This document shows positions 1 through 9,297 of a stretch of 64,000 nucleotides of DNA, one piece after another. The translations under genes and the position numbers were made by a program. Position 1 is the first letter of the stretch. Each line of letters opens with the position of its first letter. Below the pieces are notes generated by a model. That model was given only the letters and a program-made list of their open reading frames with translations, made no database searches and had not been told where the DNA came from. Source of the DNA: Solirubrobacterales bacterium (GTDB lineage Bacteria > Actinomycetota > Thermoleophilia > Solirubrobacterales > Solirubrobacteraceae); assembly GCA_027315115.1 (NCBI GenBank), contig DAHUYQ010000031.1, forward strand, positions 1 to 64,000, written 5' to 3'.

Positions 1-501
1 AAGATCGATGGCCTCACGCTGCTGCCGATGCTGCGTGAAATCACCCAGGCGCCGATTTTGATGCTGACCGCCAAGGGCGGCACCGACGATAAGGTGCGCA
101 GCCTCAGCACCGGCGCCGACGACTACCTCGTGAAGCCGTTCGAGCGCCAGGAGCTGCTGGCGCGGATGAGGGCGCTGCTGCGCCGGCGTCCGCCGCGCGG
201 GTCGGCGCCGTTGAAGGTCAGCGATCTCTCGCTCAACGTCGACACCCACGAAGTGCTGCGCAGCGAGCGCATGATCGAGCTCACCCAGCGCGAGTTCGAA
301 CTTCTGGAATACCTGATGCGCAACGAGCGGATCGTGATCTCGCGCCAGCGGCTGCTCGACGAGGTGTGGGGCTACGACCCTTTCTCCACGACCAACACGA
401 TCGAGGTGTTCGTCTCCAACCTGCGTCGCAAGCTGGAGGCCGAGGGCGAGCCGCGGCTGCTGCACACGATCCGAGGAGCGGGCTACGTCCTTCGCGCGTA
501 G
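1..501 (+). CDS. OmpR/PhoB-type response regulator (5' end cut off)
   Basis: This is the DNA-binding response regulator of a two-component system. The reading frame is open from base 1, so the N-terminus, including the phospho-acceptor Asp, lies outside the window. The visible receiver part contains LMLTAKG and DDYLVKPF, the conserved Thr/Ser and Lys regions of a CheY-like fold. A winged-helix effector domain follows, with LTQREFELLEYL, the stretch FVSNLRRKLE and the typical ending IRGAGYVLRA. The sensor kinase starts 2 bases after its stop codon, so the two form an operon. The style resembles MprA/PhoP regulators, but the signal cannot be read from the sequence. Confidence 0.93.
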   Translation, partial: KIDGLTLLPMLREITQAPILMLTAKGGTDDKVRSLSTGADDYLVKPFERQELLARMRALLRRRPPRGSAPLKVSDLSLNVDTHEVLRSERMIELTQREFELLEYLMRNERIVISRQRLLDEVWGYDPFSTTNTIEVFVSNLRRKLEAEGEPRLLHTIRGAGYVLRA

Positions 502-502
502 G

Positions 503-1990
503 ATGCGCGGCGCCGGCGAGCGCGTGCAGGCGGCCTTCGACAGGCTGCCGATCACGACGCGCCTGGCGGGCGTCTCGGCGCTGCTGACGTTCATCATCCT
601 GTTCTCCTTCGCGCTGGTCGTCGGCTCGCTGACGATCCACCGGATCAGGTCGGACTTCTACAGCGAGGTCGAACGGGCCGGCGAGCGGCTGCCGCGAGAG
701 CTCACCTTTCGCGTGACCCAGAGCTCCACCGGCCCGCTGGAGCTCAAGGTGGAACCGTCGCTGCAGAAGGTCGCCAGCCAGCAGTCCGCGGTCGTGAAAC
801 TCTTCGGCGTGAGCGGCCAGCTCGAACAGGCGCCGTCGAACGCTCCGTGGCTCGGCGAGCCCAACGTCGGAGGGCCGGTGGCGGTTCACGGCTACTTCGT
901 CGTCAGCCGCGAAGTGCCGCTCTTCTACAGCAACGGCGTCTCCGCCGGCAGGGTCATTCTCCAGTACGCCCGCCCGCTCTCGGCGGTGAACTCGACCATC
1001 GCCCGCGTCGAGCTGCTGCTCGTGCTCGGAGTGCTCGCCGGGTCGGGGCTCGCGCTGCTTGCCGGGATCATGATCGCGCGCAGGGCGATGCATCCGATCG
1101 CGCAGCTCACCAGCACCGCCGCCGAGATCGCGCGCACGCGAGACCCGTCGCTGAGCCTGCCCGAGCCTCACGCCGAAGACGAGGTCGGCAAGCTCGCGCA
1201 CACGCTGCAGAGCATGCTCCACGAGCTCGACTCCGCGCACGCGGAAACCGAGGCGATGCTGGACCGTCAGCGGCGGTTCGTAGCCGACGCCTCCCACGAG
1301 CTGCGCACGCCGCTGACCAGCGTGCTGGCCAACCTTGAGCTGCTGGCCGAATCGCTGCATGGCGAAGAGGCAGACGCCGCGCGCTCGGCGCTGCGCTCCT
1401 CTCAGCGCATGCGGCGGCTGGTCGCCGACCTGCTGCTGCTGGCGCGCGCGGACGTGGGTCGCGTGGTCAGGCGCGAGCGGGTCGATCTGGCGCAGGTCGC
1501 GATCGAGGCGGCCGCGGAGCTCGGGCCGATGAGCGCCATGCACGAAATCTCGCTCGACGTCAAGCCCGCGGCGGTGCAGGCCGCGCGGGACGAGATCCTG
1601 CGGGTCGTGATCAACCTGATCGAGAACGCGGTCCGCCACACGCCGCCGGGCACCGAGATCCGGGTGCGCAGCGGCGCCGGGGAGCACGGCCGGGTGCGCC
1701 TGGTGGTCGAAGACGACGGGCCTGGGGTGCCCGAGCCTCTGCGCGCCAGCCTCTTCGAACGCTTCGTGCGCGGCGCCGGCGACCGCGGCGGCTCCTTCGG
1801 CCTCGGCCTTGCGATCGTCAAGGCCGTCGCCGAGTCGCACGGCGGCAGCGTGCGCGTCGAGGACGTGCACCCCGAGTCCCCCGTCGGCGAAGGGCGCGGC
1901 GCGCGCTTCGTGGTGGAGCTGCCGCGCGCCTCAGATCTCGATGATCACGGGGAGCACCATCGGGCGGCGACGGAGGCGGTCGTAGACTAG
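503..1990 (+). CDS. Membrane sensor histidine kinase
   Basis: Partner kinase of the upstream regulator, 495 aa. A first membrane helix lies at about residues 20-45, followed by an extracytoplasmic sensor segment (about 46-165) with no recognisable fold. A second helix (about 170-195) leads into a HAMP linker. The HisKA box ADASHELRTP places the phospho-accepting His at residue 265. The ATPase domain shows an N box (NLIENAVRHT), G1 (DDGPGVP) and G2 (FGLGLAIVKA). ATG at 503 is the first start after the regulator. The last 60 bases overlap the convergent rnj gene, so the final ~20 residues (rich in Asp, His and Ala) may be a recent extension. Confidence 0.94.
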   Translation: MRGAGERVQAAFDRLPITTRLAGVSALLTFIILFSFALVVGSLTIHRIRSDFYSEVERAGERLPRELTFRVTQSSTGPLELKVEPSLQKVASQQSAVVKLFGVSGQLEQAPSNAPWLGEPNVGGPVAVHGYFVVSREVPLFYSNGVSAGRVILQYARPLSAVNSTIARVELLLVLGVLAGSGLALLAGIMIARRAMHPIAQLTSTAAEIARTRDPSLSLPEPHAEDEVGKLAHTLQSMLHELDSAHAETEAMLDRQRRFVADASHELRTPLTSVLANLELLAESLHGEEADAARSALRSSQRMRRLVADLLLLARADVGRVVRRERVDLAQVAIEAAAELGPMSAMHEISLDVKPAAVQAARDEILRVVINLIENAVRHTPPGTEIRVRSGAGEHGRVRLVVEDDGPGVPEPLRASLFERFVRGAGDRGGSFGLGLAIVKAVAESHGGSVRVEDVHPESPVGEGRGARFVVELPRASDLDDHGEHHRAATEAVVD

Positions 1991-3604
1991 CTTGGCCAGG
2001 TCGTCGTGCAGCATCTGCTGGAGCAGGTCGATCTCGCGGATGCCCTCCTCGGCGGCGGCTCGTTCGAGCGTCTCGCGCGCGGCCCGCCTGATCTCCTCGA
2101 CCAGCTCTCCGGCCTGATCGAGGAACGGCACGCCCCGGAAGATCACCTCCGGGTCGGCGACCGAGCTGCCGTCCTGCTCGGCGATCGTGACCACCACGAC
2201 GAAGATGCCGTCGGCGGAGAGCATGCGGCGGTCGCGCAGCGCCACGTCGGCGACATCGCCGATCTCGACCCCGTCCACGAAGATCATGCCGCTGCGCTCG
2301 CGCTGGCCCAGGCGCGCGCCGCGCTCGTCGATCAGCAGCGGCAGGCCGTTGTCGGCCTGGAAGATCGCGTCCGGGTCGACGCCCACCGACTCCGCCAGCT
2401 CGGCGTGCAGCCGCAGGCGCTTGAAGTCGCCGTGCACCGGCATCACGTAGCGGGGCTTGACGAGGTTGAGCATCAGCTTGACCTCCTCGGCGTGGCCGTG
2501 GCCGGAGGCGTGCACGGGCGCGTCCCGAGCCGTGATCACGTCGCAGCCGATGTGGTAGAGCCTGTCGATCGTCTCGTTGACCGCCCGCTCGTTGCCGGGC
2601 ACCGGCGTGGCGGAGAACACGACGGTGTCGCCGTCCTTGAGCTGCACCTGCGGGTGGTCGCGGTAGGCCATGCGTCGCAGCGCCGAGAGCGGCTCGCCCT
2701 GTGAGCCGGTGGAGATGATCACCATCCGGTCGTCGGGGAAGTCGGTCAGCTCGCGCGGTCCGACGAGCATGCCCTCCGGGATGTCGATGTGCCCGAGGCG
2801 CCTGCCGATCGAGACGTTCTTGCGCATCGAGCGGCCGACCAGCACGACCTTGCGGTCCAGCGCCTCGGCGGCATCTACCACCTGCTGGACGCGGTGGATG
2901 TTCGAGGCGAAGCTGGTCACGACGATGCGTCCCTCGCAGCGCGAGAAGGTCTCCTGCAGGTGCCTGCCGACCTGCGACTCCGAGGAGGAGAAGCCGCCGC
3001 GGTCGACGTTGGTCGAGTCGCCACAGAGCAGCAGCACCCCCTCCCTGCCGAGCTCGGCCAGCCGCGAGACGTCCGCTGGCGACCCGTCGACGGGGGTCTG
3101 GTCGAACTTGTAGTCGCCCGTGAGCAGCACGGTGCCAAGCTCGGTCCCGAGCGCCACCGCGCAGGAGTCGGGGATCGAGTGGGTCATGTGCACCATCTCC
3201 ATCTGGAATGGCCCCAGATCGACCGCTTCCCCCGGGTCGAGCTCGATCAGCTCGACGTTCTTCAGGCGGTGCTCGTCCAGCTTGGACTCGGCCATCGCGA
3301 CCGTCAGCGGGCCGCCGTAGACGGGGGGCGGCTCGTGCTGCTCGGCGAGCTCCCTGATCACCCACGGAAGCGCGCCGATGTGATCCTCGTGACCGTGCGT
3401 GATCACGATCGCCTCGATGTCGCGTGCCCGCTCGCGCAGGTAGGAGAAGTCGGGCAGCACGAGGTCGATCCCGACCATCTCGGGCGTCGGGAAGCGCAGC
3501 CCGACGTCCACCACGACGATCCGGCCGTCGTGCTCGACGACGGTCATGTTCTTGCCGATCTCGCCGAGGCCGCCGAGCGGGAGGACCTTCACCCCCGCGC
3601 TCAT
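1931..3604 (-). CDS. rnj: Ribonuclease J
   Basis: Metallo-beta-lactamase/beta-CASP ribonuclease, 557 aa, the usual length for RNase J, which handles 5'-3' exonuclease and endonuclease steps in mRNA decay and rRNA maturation. The zinc-binding motif HGHEDHIG is at residues 70-77, and the later histidines are visible in MTHSIPDS and in VHASGHGHAEE of the beta-CASP part. The C-terminal dimerisation region is present. It overlaps the upstream dapA stop by 4 bases (ATGA), so it is probably co-translated with dapA. A dapB-dapA-rnj order is common in actinobacteria. Its 3' end overlaps the kinase gene on the other strand. Confidence 0.95.
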   Translation of the reverse strand: MSAGVKVLPLGGLGEIGKNMTVVEHDGRIVVVDVGLRFPTPEMVGIDLVLPDFSYLRERARDIEAIVITHGHEDHIGALPWVIRELAEQHEPPPVYGGPLTVAMAESKLDEHRLKNVELIELDPGEAVDLGPFQMEMVHMTHSIPDSCAVALGTELGTVLLTGDYKFDQTPVDGSPADVSRLAELGREGVLLLCGDSTNVDRGGFSSSESQVGRHLQETFSRCEGRIVVTSFASNIHRVQQVVDAAEALDRKVVLVGRSMRKNVSIGRRLGHIDIPEGMLVGPRELTDFPDDRMVIISTGSQGEPLSALRRMAYRDHPQVQLKDGDTVVFSATPVPGNERAVNETIDRLYHIGCDVITARDAPVHASGHGHAEEVKLMLNLVKPRYVMPVHGDFKRLRLHAELAESVGVDPDAIFQADNGLPLLIDERGARLGQRERSGMIFVDGVEIGDVADVALRDRRMLSADGIFVVVVTIAEQDGSSVADPEVIFRGVPFLDQAGELVEEIRRAARETLERAAAEEGIREIDLLQQMLHDDLAKLVYDRLRRRPMVLPVIIEI

Positions 3605-4473
3605 GCTGTTGCGCCCGCCGGCAGCAGCCCGTGACGTTCCAGCATCGCACGCACCGCGGCGAGCTCCTCCTCGGTGGCCTCCACCAGCGGCAGGCGCAGC
3701 CCGCCGACTTTGTGGCCGAGCAGGTTGAGCGCCGCCTTGGTGCAGGTCGGGCTGGCGGTCATGAAGAGGGTCTTGTAGACGTCCTGCAGCGAGGCGTCGA
3801 TCTCGTGCCTGCGCCGCGGGTCGCGCGCCATCTCGCTCATCTGGTCCCCCACGACGTGCGTGGCGACCAGGATGCCGCCGGCGCCGCCCATGTCCAGCGT
3901 CTGGGCGAAGGTCTCGTTGTCACCCGCGTAGAGGTCGAGACCGTCGATGAGCCGCAGCTCGGCGGGGTTGGACTGCTTGAGCCCTTCGACGTGGTCGATC
4001 TGCGCCAGCTCTTCCAGCAGCGCCGGCGGCATGTTGACGCCGGTGCGGATGGGGATGTTGTAGAGGATGATCGGCCGGTCTGTGGCCTTGGCGACCTCTT
4101 CGAAATGGCGTCTGATGCCCAGCGGGCTCGGCCGGTTGTAGTAGGGCGTCACCGACAGCGTCGCATCGACGCCGATCTCGGTCGCGCGCCTTGTCAGCTT
4201 CACCGCGTGGACGGTGTCGTTGGAGCCGGCGCCGCCGATGATGCTCACGCCCGCGGGCCGCTCCTTGACGGCCAGCTCGATCAGTCCGAGGTGCTCCTCG
4301 TCGTCCAGCGTCGCGGCCTCGCCGGTCGTGCCGCAGACCACGAAGCCTTCGGTGCCGTGCGCCGCCAGGTGGTGCATGAGCGCCACGAAGCTGTCAGCGT
4401 CGATCTTCCCCTCCGCGTCGAAGGGCGTGACGATCGCGGTCAGCACGGTGCCAAGTCCCAACATGCTCGCCAT
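3601..4473 (-). CDS. dapA: 4-Hydroxy-tetrahydrodipicolinate synthase
   Basis: Condenses aspartate semialdehyde with pyruvate in the lysine/diaminopimelate pathway. It is 290 aa, the normal length. GTTGEAATL marks the substrate-binding loop. The Schiff-base lysine is K166 in EGLKQSNP, and the catalytic Tyr is in LYNIP (Y138). The start shares one base with the dapB stop (TAATG), and the stop overlaps the rnj start, so translation is tightly coupled along dapB-dapA-rnj. Confidence 0.96.
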   Translation of the reverse strand: MASMLGLGTVLTAIVTPFDAEGKIDADSFVALMHHLAAHGTEGFVVCGTTGEAATLDDEEHLGLIELAVKERPAGVSIIGGAGSNDTVHAVKLTRRATEIGVDATLSVTPYYNRPSPLGIRRHFEEVAKATDRPIILYNIPIRTGVNMPPALLEELAQIDHVEGLKQSNPAELRLIDGLDLYAGDNETFAQTLDMGGAGGILVATHVVGDQMSEMARDPRRRHEIDASLQDVYKTLFMTASPTCTKAALNLLGHKVGGLRLPLVEATEEELAAVRAMLERHGLLPAGATA

Positions 4474-5183
4474 TATCCCATTCCCTCCCGCGTGTCCTCG
4501 AACAGCAGGTGCTCCAGGCCGATCACGGGCGATTGGCGGAGCTGGCCGACCTTCCTGATCGCGAGCAGCACACCGGGCATGAACGAGCGCCTGTCGATCG
4601 AGTCATGGCGGATCGTGAGCGTCTGTCCGAGCGCGCCGAGGATCACCTCCTGGTGGGCCACGAGCCCCGGCAGCCGCACCGAGTGGATCGGCGGCGGCGC
4701 GCCGCCGGTGGCGCTCGCCATGAGCTGCGCGGTGCGCGCGGCCGTGCCGCTCGGCGCGTCGAGCTTGGCGTCATGGTGGAGCTCGACGATCTCGGCGGCG
4801 TCCATGTGCTTGGCGGCCTCCGCGGCGAAGCGCATCATCAGCACGGCGCCGATCGCGAAGTTCGGCGCCGTGAAGGCGTTTGCCTTGACGCGCCGGCACG
4901 CTTGGCGCAGCGACTCCATGTCGAAGCCGGTGGTCCCGATCACGACGTGCACCCCTGCCTCCAGGCAGGCCAGCGCGTTGGGCAGGGCGGTGTCGGGTCG
5001 CGTGAAGTCCACGAGCACGTCGGGCCTGCTCTCCAGCGCCTGCTGCAGGGAGGCGCCGAGCGCCGGGTCGGCTCTGGCGACCAGCTCCATGTCATCGGCG
5101 CCCTGCACGGCCTCGCAGGTCGCCTGGCCCATGCGTCCGGCGGCGCCCGCGACCGCGACGCGGATCGGAGCCTGCGCGCTCAT
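4473..5183 (-). CDS. dapB: 4-Hydroxy-tetrahydrodipicolinate reductase
   Basis: NAD(P)H-dependent reductase that follows DapA in diaminopimelate synthesis, 236 aa. The nucleotide-binding loop VAGAAGRMG is at residues 11-19. The signature ELHHDAKLDAPSGTA is at 134-148 and carries the catalytic His and Lys. The start overlaps the stop of the upstream M16 peptidase by 4 bases (ATGA), so peptidase, dapB, dapA and rnj read as one transcript. Confidence 0.96.
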   Translation of the reverse strand: MSAQAPIRVAVAGAAGRMGQATCEAVQGADDMELVARADPALGASLQQALESRPDVLVDFTRPDTALPNALACLEAGVHVVIGTTGFDMESLRQACRRVKANAFTAPNFAIGAVLMMRFAAEAAKHMDAAEIVELHHDAKLDAPSGTAARTAQLMASATGGAPPPIHSVRLPGLVAHQEVILGALGQTLTIRHDSIDRRSFMPGVLLAIRKVGQLRQSPVIGLEHLLFEDTREGMG

Positions 5184-6541
5184 GCGACCACTGCCTCCAG
5201 GCTCTGCAGCGCGCGCTGCAGCTCGCCCTCGTCGGGCCCGATCGCCGCGACCGAGAGCCCTGGCAGGTGCAGCAGCTCCTGGGCCAGCTCACGCAGGTCC
5301 TCCATGCCGACCGCGTCCACCCTCTCCATCGACTCCTCCAGGCTCAGCAGCGGCATGTCGTGCAGGATCGAGCCTCCCAGACGCGCCATCCGCACGCCGG
5401 TCGACTCCATCGCCAGCGCCATCCTGCCCTTCACGCTCGCGCGCGCGCGGTCCAGCTCGGCGGCATCCGCGGGGCTCTCGACGAAGCGCCGCAGCTCGGT
5501 GGCGATCGTGGCGAGCGTCTCGGCGAGATTCTCCGGCCGCGTGCCGACGTAGATGCCGATCTCGCCGGTCTGCTCGTAGAGCCCTGAGAAGGAGAAGACC
5601 GCGTAGGCAAGGCCGCGGCGCTCGCGCACCTCCTGGAACATGCGCGAGGACGGCCCGGCTCCCAGGATCACGTCCATGACGCGCAGCGCGAAGCGCCGCT
5701 CGTCGGCGCGCGCGATCCCGGGACCGCCGATGCAGAAGTGGTACTGCTCAGTGTCCTTGGCGATGAAGCGCACGCGGCGGCCGGCCCGCGGCGCCGCGGC
5801 GCCACCGGCGCCTTGATCGGCTTCCGGCTGCCCCTTCTCGGAGGGCGCGAGCCCGCGCACCAGCTCCACGAGCTGGTCGTGGTCGATCGACCCGGCCGCG
5901 GCGATCACGACGTTGCCCGGCACGTAGCGCCGGCTGTGGTAGTCGCGCAGGTCCTGCTCGTCGAACGCGCTGACGGTCTGCGCGTTGCCGATCACCGGGC
6001 GTCCCAGCGGGTGCTCGCCGAAGATCGCTTCGCCGAGCACGTCGAAGATCCGCTCCTGCGGATCGTCCTCATACATCGCGATCTCCTCGAGCACCACCTC
6101 GCGCTCGGCGTCGAGATCCTGCAGCCGTGGGTGCCAGAGCATCTGCCCCATCACGTCGAAGGCGCGCTCGAGGTGGCGGTCCAGCACGCGCGTGGAGAGC
6201 GCGGTGGTCTCCCGGTCGGTCTGGGCGTCGAGCTCTGAGCCCATCGCATCGAAGATCTGGTCGACCTCCTCGGATGCGTAGCGCTCGGTGCCCCGGAAGA
6301 GCATGTGCTCCAGCAGGTGCGAGATGCCCGCCTGCGGGGCCGGCTCGAAGCTCGACCCCGCATGGACCAGGCAGCCGATGGCCACCGAACGCACGCTGCT
6401 CACGCGTTCGGTGACCACGCGCACGCCGCCCGGCAGCGTGCTCAGCCTGTGATCCTGCTCGGCGATCTCTGCCTGCTCAGCGATCGCGGCCGGCGCCGTG
6501 CCGAGGACGGCCGGAGCCGCGCTCGCTGCGACGCCCACCAT
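5180..6541 (-). CDS. M16 family zinc metallopeptidase (processing-peptidase-like)
   Basis: Member of the pitrilysin/mitochondrial processing peptidase family. The inverted zinc motif is HLLEH inside SHLLEHMLFRGT, with a downstream glutamate in the stretch around EREVVLEEIAMYEDDP. The C-terminal inactive M16 half follows, with GGPSSRMF-like spacing (here GAGPSSRMFQEVRE) and RRGLAYAVFS. In actinobacteria the gene commonly sits behind pnp, as here. The frame is open up to 6622, deep inside pnp. I chose the internal ATG at 6541 (65-base overlap with pnp) because the earlier part is only low-complexity Ala; the conserved protein probably begins near DHRLSTLPGG. The true start is uncertain. Confidence 0.88.
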   Translation of the reverse strand: MVGVAASAAPAVLGTAPAAIAEQAEIAEQDHRLSTLPGGVRVVTERVSSVRSVAIGCLVHAGSSFEPAPQAGISHLLEHMLFRGTERYASEEVDQIFDAMGSELDAQTDRETTALSTRVLDRHLERAFDVMGQMLWHPRLQDLDAEREVVLEEIAMYEDDPQERIFDVLGEAIFGEHPLGRPVIGNAQTVSAFDEQDLRDYHSRRYVPGNVVIAAAGSIDHDQLVELVRGLAPSEKGQPEADQGAGGAAAPRAGRRVRFIAKDTEQYHFCIGGPGIARADERRFALRVMDVILGAGPSSRMFQEVRERRGLAYAVFSFSGLYEQTGEIGIYVGTRPENLAETLATIATELRRFVESPADAAELDRARASVKGRMALAMESTGVRMARLGGSILHDMPLLSLEESMERVDAVGMEDLRELAQELLHLPGLSVAAIGPDEGELQRALQSLEAVVA

Positions 6542-8813
6542 CGGGACGGCCGTTGCCGGAGGAGCGGCGCTCGCCGCCCTCGCGTCCGCCCCGTCCGCCG
6601 CCACCGCCGCCTGCGGCGCCACCTGTGCCGACCGCCGCGAGCTCCTCGACGCTCTTGCCGGCGACCTCGGGGTCCTCGGCCAGACGCAGGCCGATGCGGC
6701 CGCGCTCGCGGTCGACCTCGACCACCCGCACCTGGATCTCGTCGCCGCGGGCCAGGACCTCCTCGACCGTGTCGACGCGCCGTCCGGGCGCGACGTTTGA
6801 GATGTGCAGCAGGCCGTCGGTGCCCTTGGCCAGCTCCACGAACGCGCCGAAGGTCGTGGTCTTGACGACCTTGCCCGTGTACTCGTCGCCGACCTCGACC
6901 TCCTTCATCATCATCCTGATGCGCTCCAGCAGCGCGTCCGCCAGCTCGCCGTTTGCGGAGTAGATCAGCACCTGGCCGTCGTCGTTGACGTCGATCTGGG
7001 AGTCGAACTCCTCGGAGAGGCCGCGAATCGTTTCGCCGCCCTTGCCGATCAGCAGGCCGATCTGGCTGGGGTCGATCTGGATCGTCTGGATGCGCGGCGC
7101 CCACTGGGAGAGCTGCTCGCGCGGCCCGCCGATCGCCTCTGCCATCAGGCCGAGGATGTGGGTCCGTGCGCGCTTGGCCTGTGCCAGCGCGTCGCGCAGG
7201 ATCTCGAACGTGACGCCCGAGATCTTGATGTCCATCTGCAGCGCGGTGATGCCCTGCTCGGTGCCGGCGACCTTGAAGTCCATGTCGCCGAGGTGGTCCT
7301 CCACGCCGGCGATGTCGGTCAGGACGATGTAGTCGTCGCCCTCCTTGATCAGGCCCATCGCGATGCCGGCCACCGGCCGCTTGATCGGCACGCCCGCGTC
7401 CATCAGCGAGAGCGAGGAGCCGCAGACCGAGGCCATCGAGGAGGAGCCGTTGGACTCCAGGATGTCGGAGACCACCCGCACCGTGTAGGGGAACTCCTCG
7501 ATGCTCGGCACGACTGCCACCAGCGCCCGCTCGGCCAGCGCGCCGTGACCGATGTCACGCCGCTTGGGGCCAAGCCGGCCGGTCTCCCCGACCGAGAAGG
7601 GCGGGAAGTTGTAATGGTGGAAGTAGTACTTCTTGGTCTGCAGGCCGAGCGTGTCCAGGCGCATCTCCTCCTTGAGGGTGCCCAGCGCGGCGACCGAGAG
7701 CGCCTGCGTCTGCCCGCGCGTGAACAGCGCGGAGCCGTGCGTACGCGGCGTGACGCCGACCTCGATTGAGATGTCGCGGATCTCCTCGGCGGAGCGGCCG
7801 TCGGGGCGCTTCTTCTCGACCGCGATCCGCTCGCGGATGATCGTCTTCTCCAGGTAGTCGAAGATCTGCTTGGCGGCAGCCTTGCGCTGCGCCGCGGCCT
7901 TGACCTGCTCCTCGCCCGCGCCCTCGGGGGCGCTCGGCGCGTACTGCGTCAGGATCGCCTCGCCGACCGCCTCGATCGCGTCCTGGCGCTCGAGCTTCTC
8001 GACCACCTGGGTGGCGGCGTCCAGCGCGGCGCCGTGGGAGGACTTGATCTCCGCGAGCAGCGCCTGGTCGATCTGCGGCGCTTCCACCGGCGTCTTCTGC
8101 GGCGCGATCTTGGCCGCCAGCTCGCGCTGGATCTGGCAGATCTTCTTGATCTCGCTGTGGGCGATGTCCAGAGCGTCGAGGATCTCGGCCTCGGAGATCT
8201 CGTTGGCGCCCGCCTCGACCATCAGGATCGCGTCTTCGGTGCCGGCCACGATCAGGTCGAGGTCGGAGACCGCTGCGCCCTCCGCCTCGGCGCCTTCGGC
8301 GCCAAGCGCGGGCTCCGGCGGGTTGACGACGAAGTCGCCGTCGATCTTGCCGATCCGCACCGCGCCGACCGGGCCCTCGAAGGGCACGCTGGAGATCATC
8401 AGCGCGGCGGAGGCGCCGTTCATCGCCAGGATGTCGTAGGGGTGGACGTGGTCCACCGACAGCGGAATGGCGACCAGGTGAGTGTCATAGCGCCAGGATT
8501 TGTCGAACAGCGGCCTCAGCGGCCGATCGATCATGCGCGCGGTCAGCGTGGCCTTCTCGCCGGAGCGGCCCTCGCGCTTGAAGAAGGAGCCGGGGATCTT
8601 GCCCGCGGCGTACATCCGCTCCTCGACGTCGACGGTCAGCGGCATGAAGTCGATGTCGCGCTTGCCGCCGGCGGTGGCGGTCGCCAGCACCATCGTGTCG
8701 CCCTGCCGGACGACGACTGCTCCGGAGGCCTGCTTGGCCATCCTGCCCGTCTCGAAGGAGATCTCGCTGCCGGCGATCTCCACGGATACCCGGGTGACGG
8801 AGTCACTGCTCAT
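6477..8813 (-). CDS. pnp: Polyribonucleotide nucleotidyltransferase (PNPase)
   Basis: Phosphorolytic 3'-5' exoribonuclease, 778 aa. The first RNase PH domain covers about residues 10-145, followed by an all-alpha linker, a second RNase PH domain (about 330-540), a KH domain (with GLLIGKGGETIR) and an S1 RNA-binding domain (GKVVKTTTFGAFVEL). It ends in a Gly/Arg-rich tail that overlaps the start of the M16 gene. It lies 143 bases downstream of rpsO in the classical rpsO-pnp arrangement, with a GC hairpin just before its start. Confidence 0.97.
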   Translation of the reverse strand: MSSDSVTRVSVEIAGSEISFETGRMAKQASGAVVVRQGDTMVLATATAGGKRDIDFMPLTVDVEERMYAAGKIPGSFFKREGRSGEKATLTARMIDRPLRPLFDKSWRYDTHLVAIPLSVDHVHPYDILAMNGASAALMISSVPFEGPVGAVRIGKIDGDFVVNPPEPALGAEGAEAEGAAVSDLDLIVAGTEDAILMVEAGANEISEAEILDALDIAHSEIKKICQIQRELAAKIAPQKTPVEAPQIDQALLAEIKSSHGAALDAATQVVEKLERQDAIEAVGEAILTQYAPSAPEGAGEEQVKAAAQRKAAAKQIFDYLEKTIIRERIAVEKKRPDGRSAEEIRDISIEVGVTPRTHGSALFTRGQTQALSVAALGTLKEEMRLDTLGLQTKKYYFHHYNFPPFSVGETGRLGPKRRDIGHGALAERALVAVVPSIEEFPYTVRVVSDILESNGSSSMASVCGSSLSLMDAGVPIKRPVAGIAMGLIKEGDDYIVLTDIAGVEDHLGDMDFKVAGTEQGITALQMDIKISGVTFEILRDALAQAKRARTHILGLMAEAIGGPREQLSQWAPRIQTIQIDPSQIGLLIGKGGETIRGLSEEFDSQIDVNDDGQVLIYSANGELADALLERIRMMMKEVEVGDEYTGKVVKTTTFGAFVELAKGTDGLLHISNVAPGRRVDTVEEVLARGDEIQVRVVEVDRERGRIGLRLAEDPEVAGKSVEELAAVGTGGAAGGGGGGRGGREGGERRSSGNGRPDGGRRSERGSGRPRHGAGRDR

Positions 8814-8830
8814 ATGTCCTCTGCTTTCCT

Positions 8831-8852
8831 GCCCGCCCTTCGGTCGGCGGGC
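8831..8852 (-). promoter_or_regulatory. GC hairpin in the pnp leader
   Basis: A 7-bp perfect stem (GCCCGCC/GGCGGGC) with an 8-base loop lies 17 bases upstream of the pnp ATG on the transcribed strand. No U-tract follows it, so it is not a standard terminator. In several bacteria the rpsO-pnp spacer carries a stem processed by RNase III and used for PNPase autoregulation; a similar role here is inferred. A second imperfect stem lies at about 8921-8947, nearer rpsO. Confidence 0.4.
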
Positions 8853-8957
8853 CTGTCTTCTCTTTTATCTCTCAGTCCGAATTGCAGCAGCTTAGCGGAC
8901 CGCGCATGTGTGGCACCGCCGCCCGGATCGGCGCGGCGTGCGGGCGCTCGGACCGGC

Positions 8958-9230
8958 TTACTTGCGGAGACCGAGGTCCTTGATCAGCGCGCGATACCCC
9001 TCGAGGTCGTCGCGCTGCAGGTAGTCGAGCAGGCGCCGGCGGCGGCCGACGAGCTTCAGCAGCCCGCGGCGGGAGTGATGGTCCTTGCGCTGGAAGCGCA
9101 GGTGGCTGTCGTTCAGGTGGTTGATGCGCTCTGTCAGCATCGCGATCTGAACCTTGGTGCCGCCGACGTCGCCCTCGTGGGCGCCGTACTTGGCGGCGAG
9201 CTCGCGCTTTCTTTCACTCGTCAGCGGCAT
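8958..9230 (-). CDS. rpsO: 30S ribosomal protein S15
   Basis: S15 of 90 aa, the usual length. It has the recognisable core [13 protein letters not shown], the basic stretch [20 protein letters not shown] and the end [12 protein letters not shown]. It binds 16S rRNA early in assembly of the small-subunit platform. It lies between ribF (68 bases upstream) and pnp. Confidence 0.98.
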   Translation of the reverse strand: MPLTSERKRELAAKYGAHEGDVGGTKVQIAMLTERINHLNDSHLRFQRKDHHSRRGLLKLVGRRRRLLDYLQRDDLEGYRALIKDLGLRK

Positions 9231-9297
9231 GCGGTCGCACAGGGTAGCAGGCTTGGGCCTGTCCCGGCGCCGGGGCGGGCCCTTGGGCCGCGCTTGC

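Noticed and set aside
3424..5679. 751-codon plus-strand open frame
   Set aside because: Antisense shadow of rnj, dapA, dapB and the M16 peptidase, all of which have clear family motifs on the minus strand.
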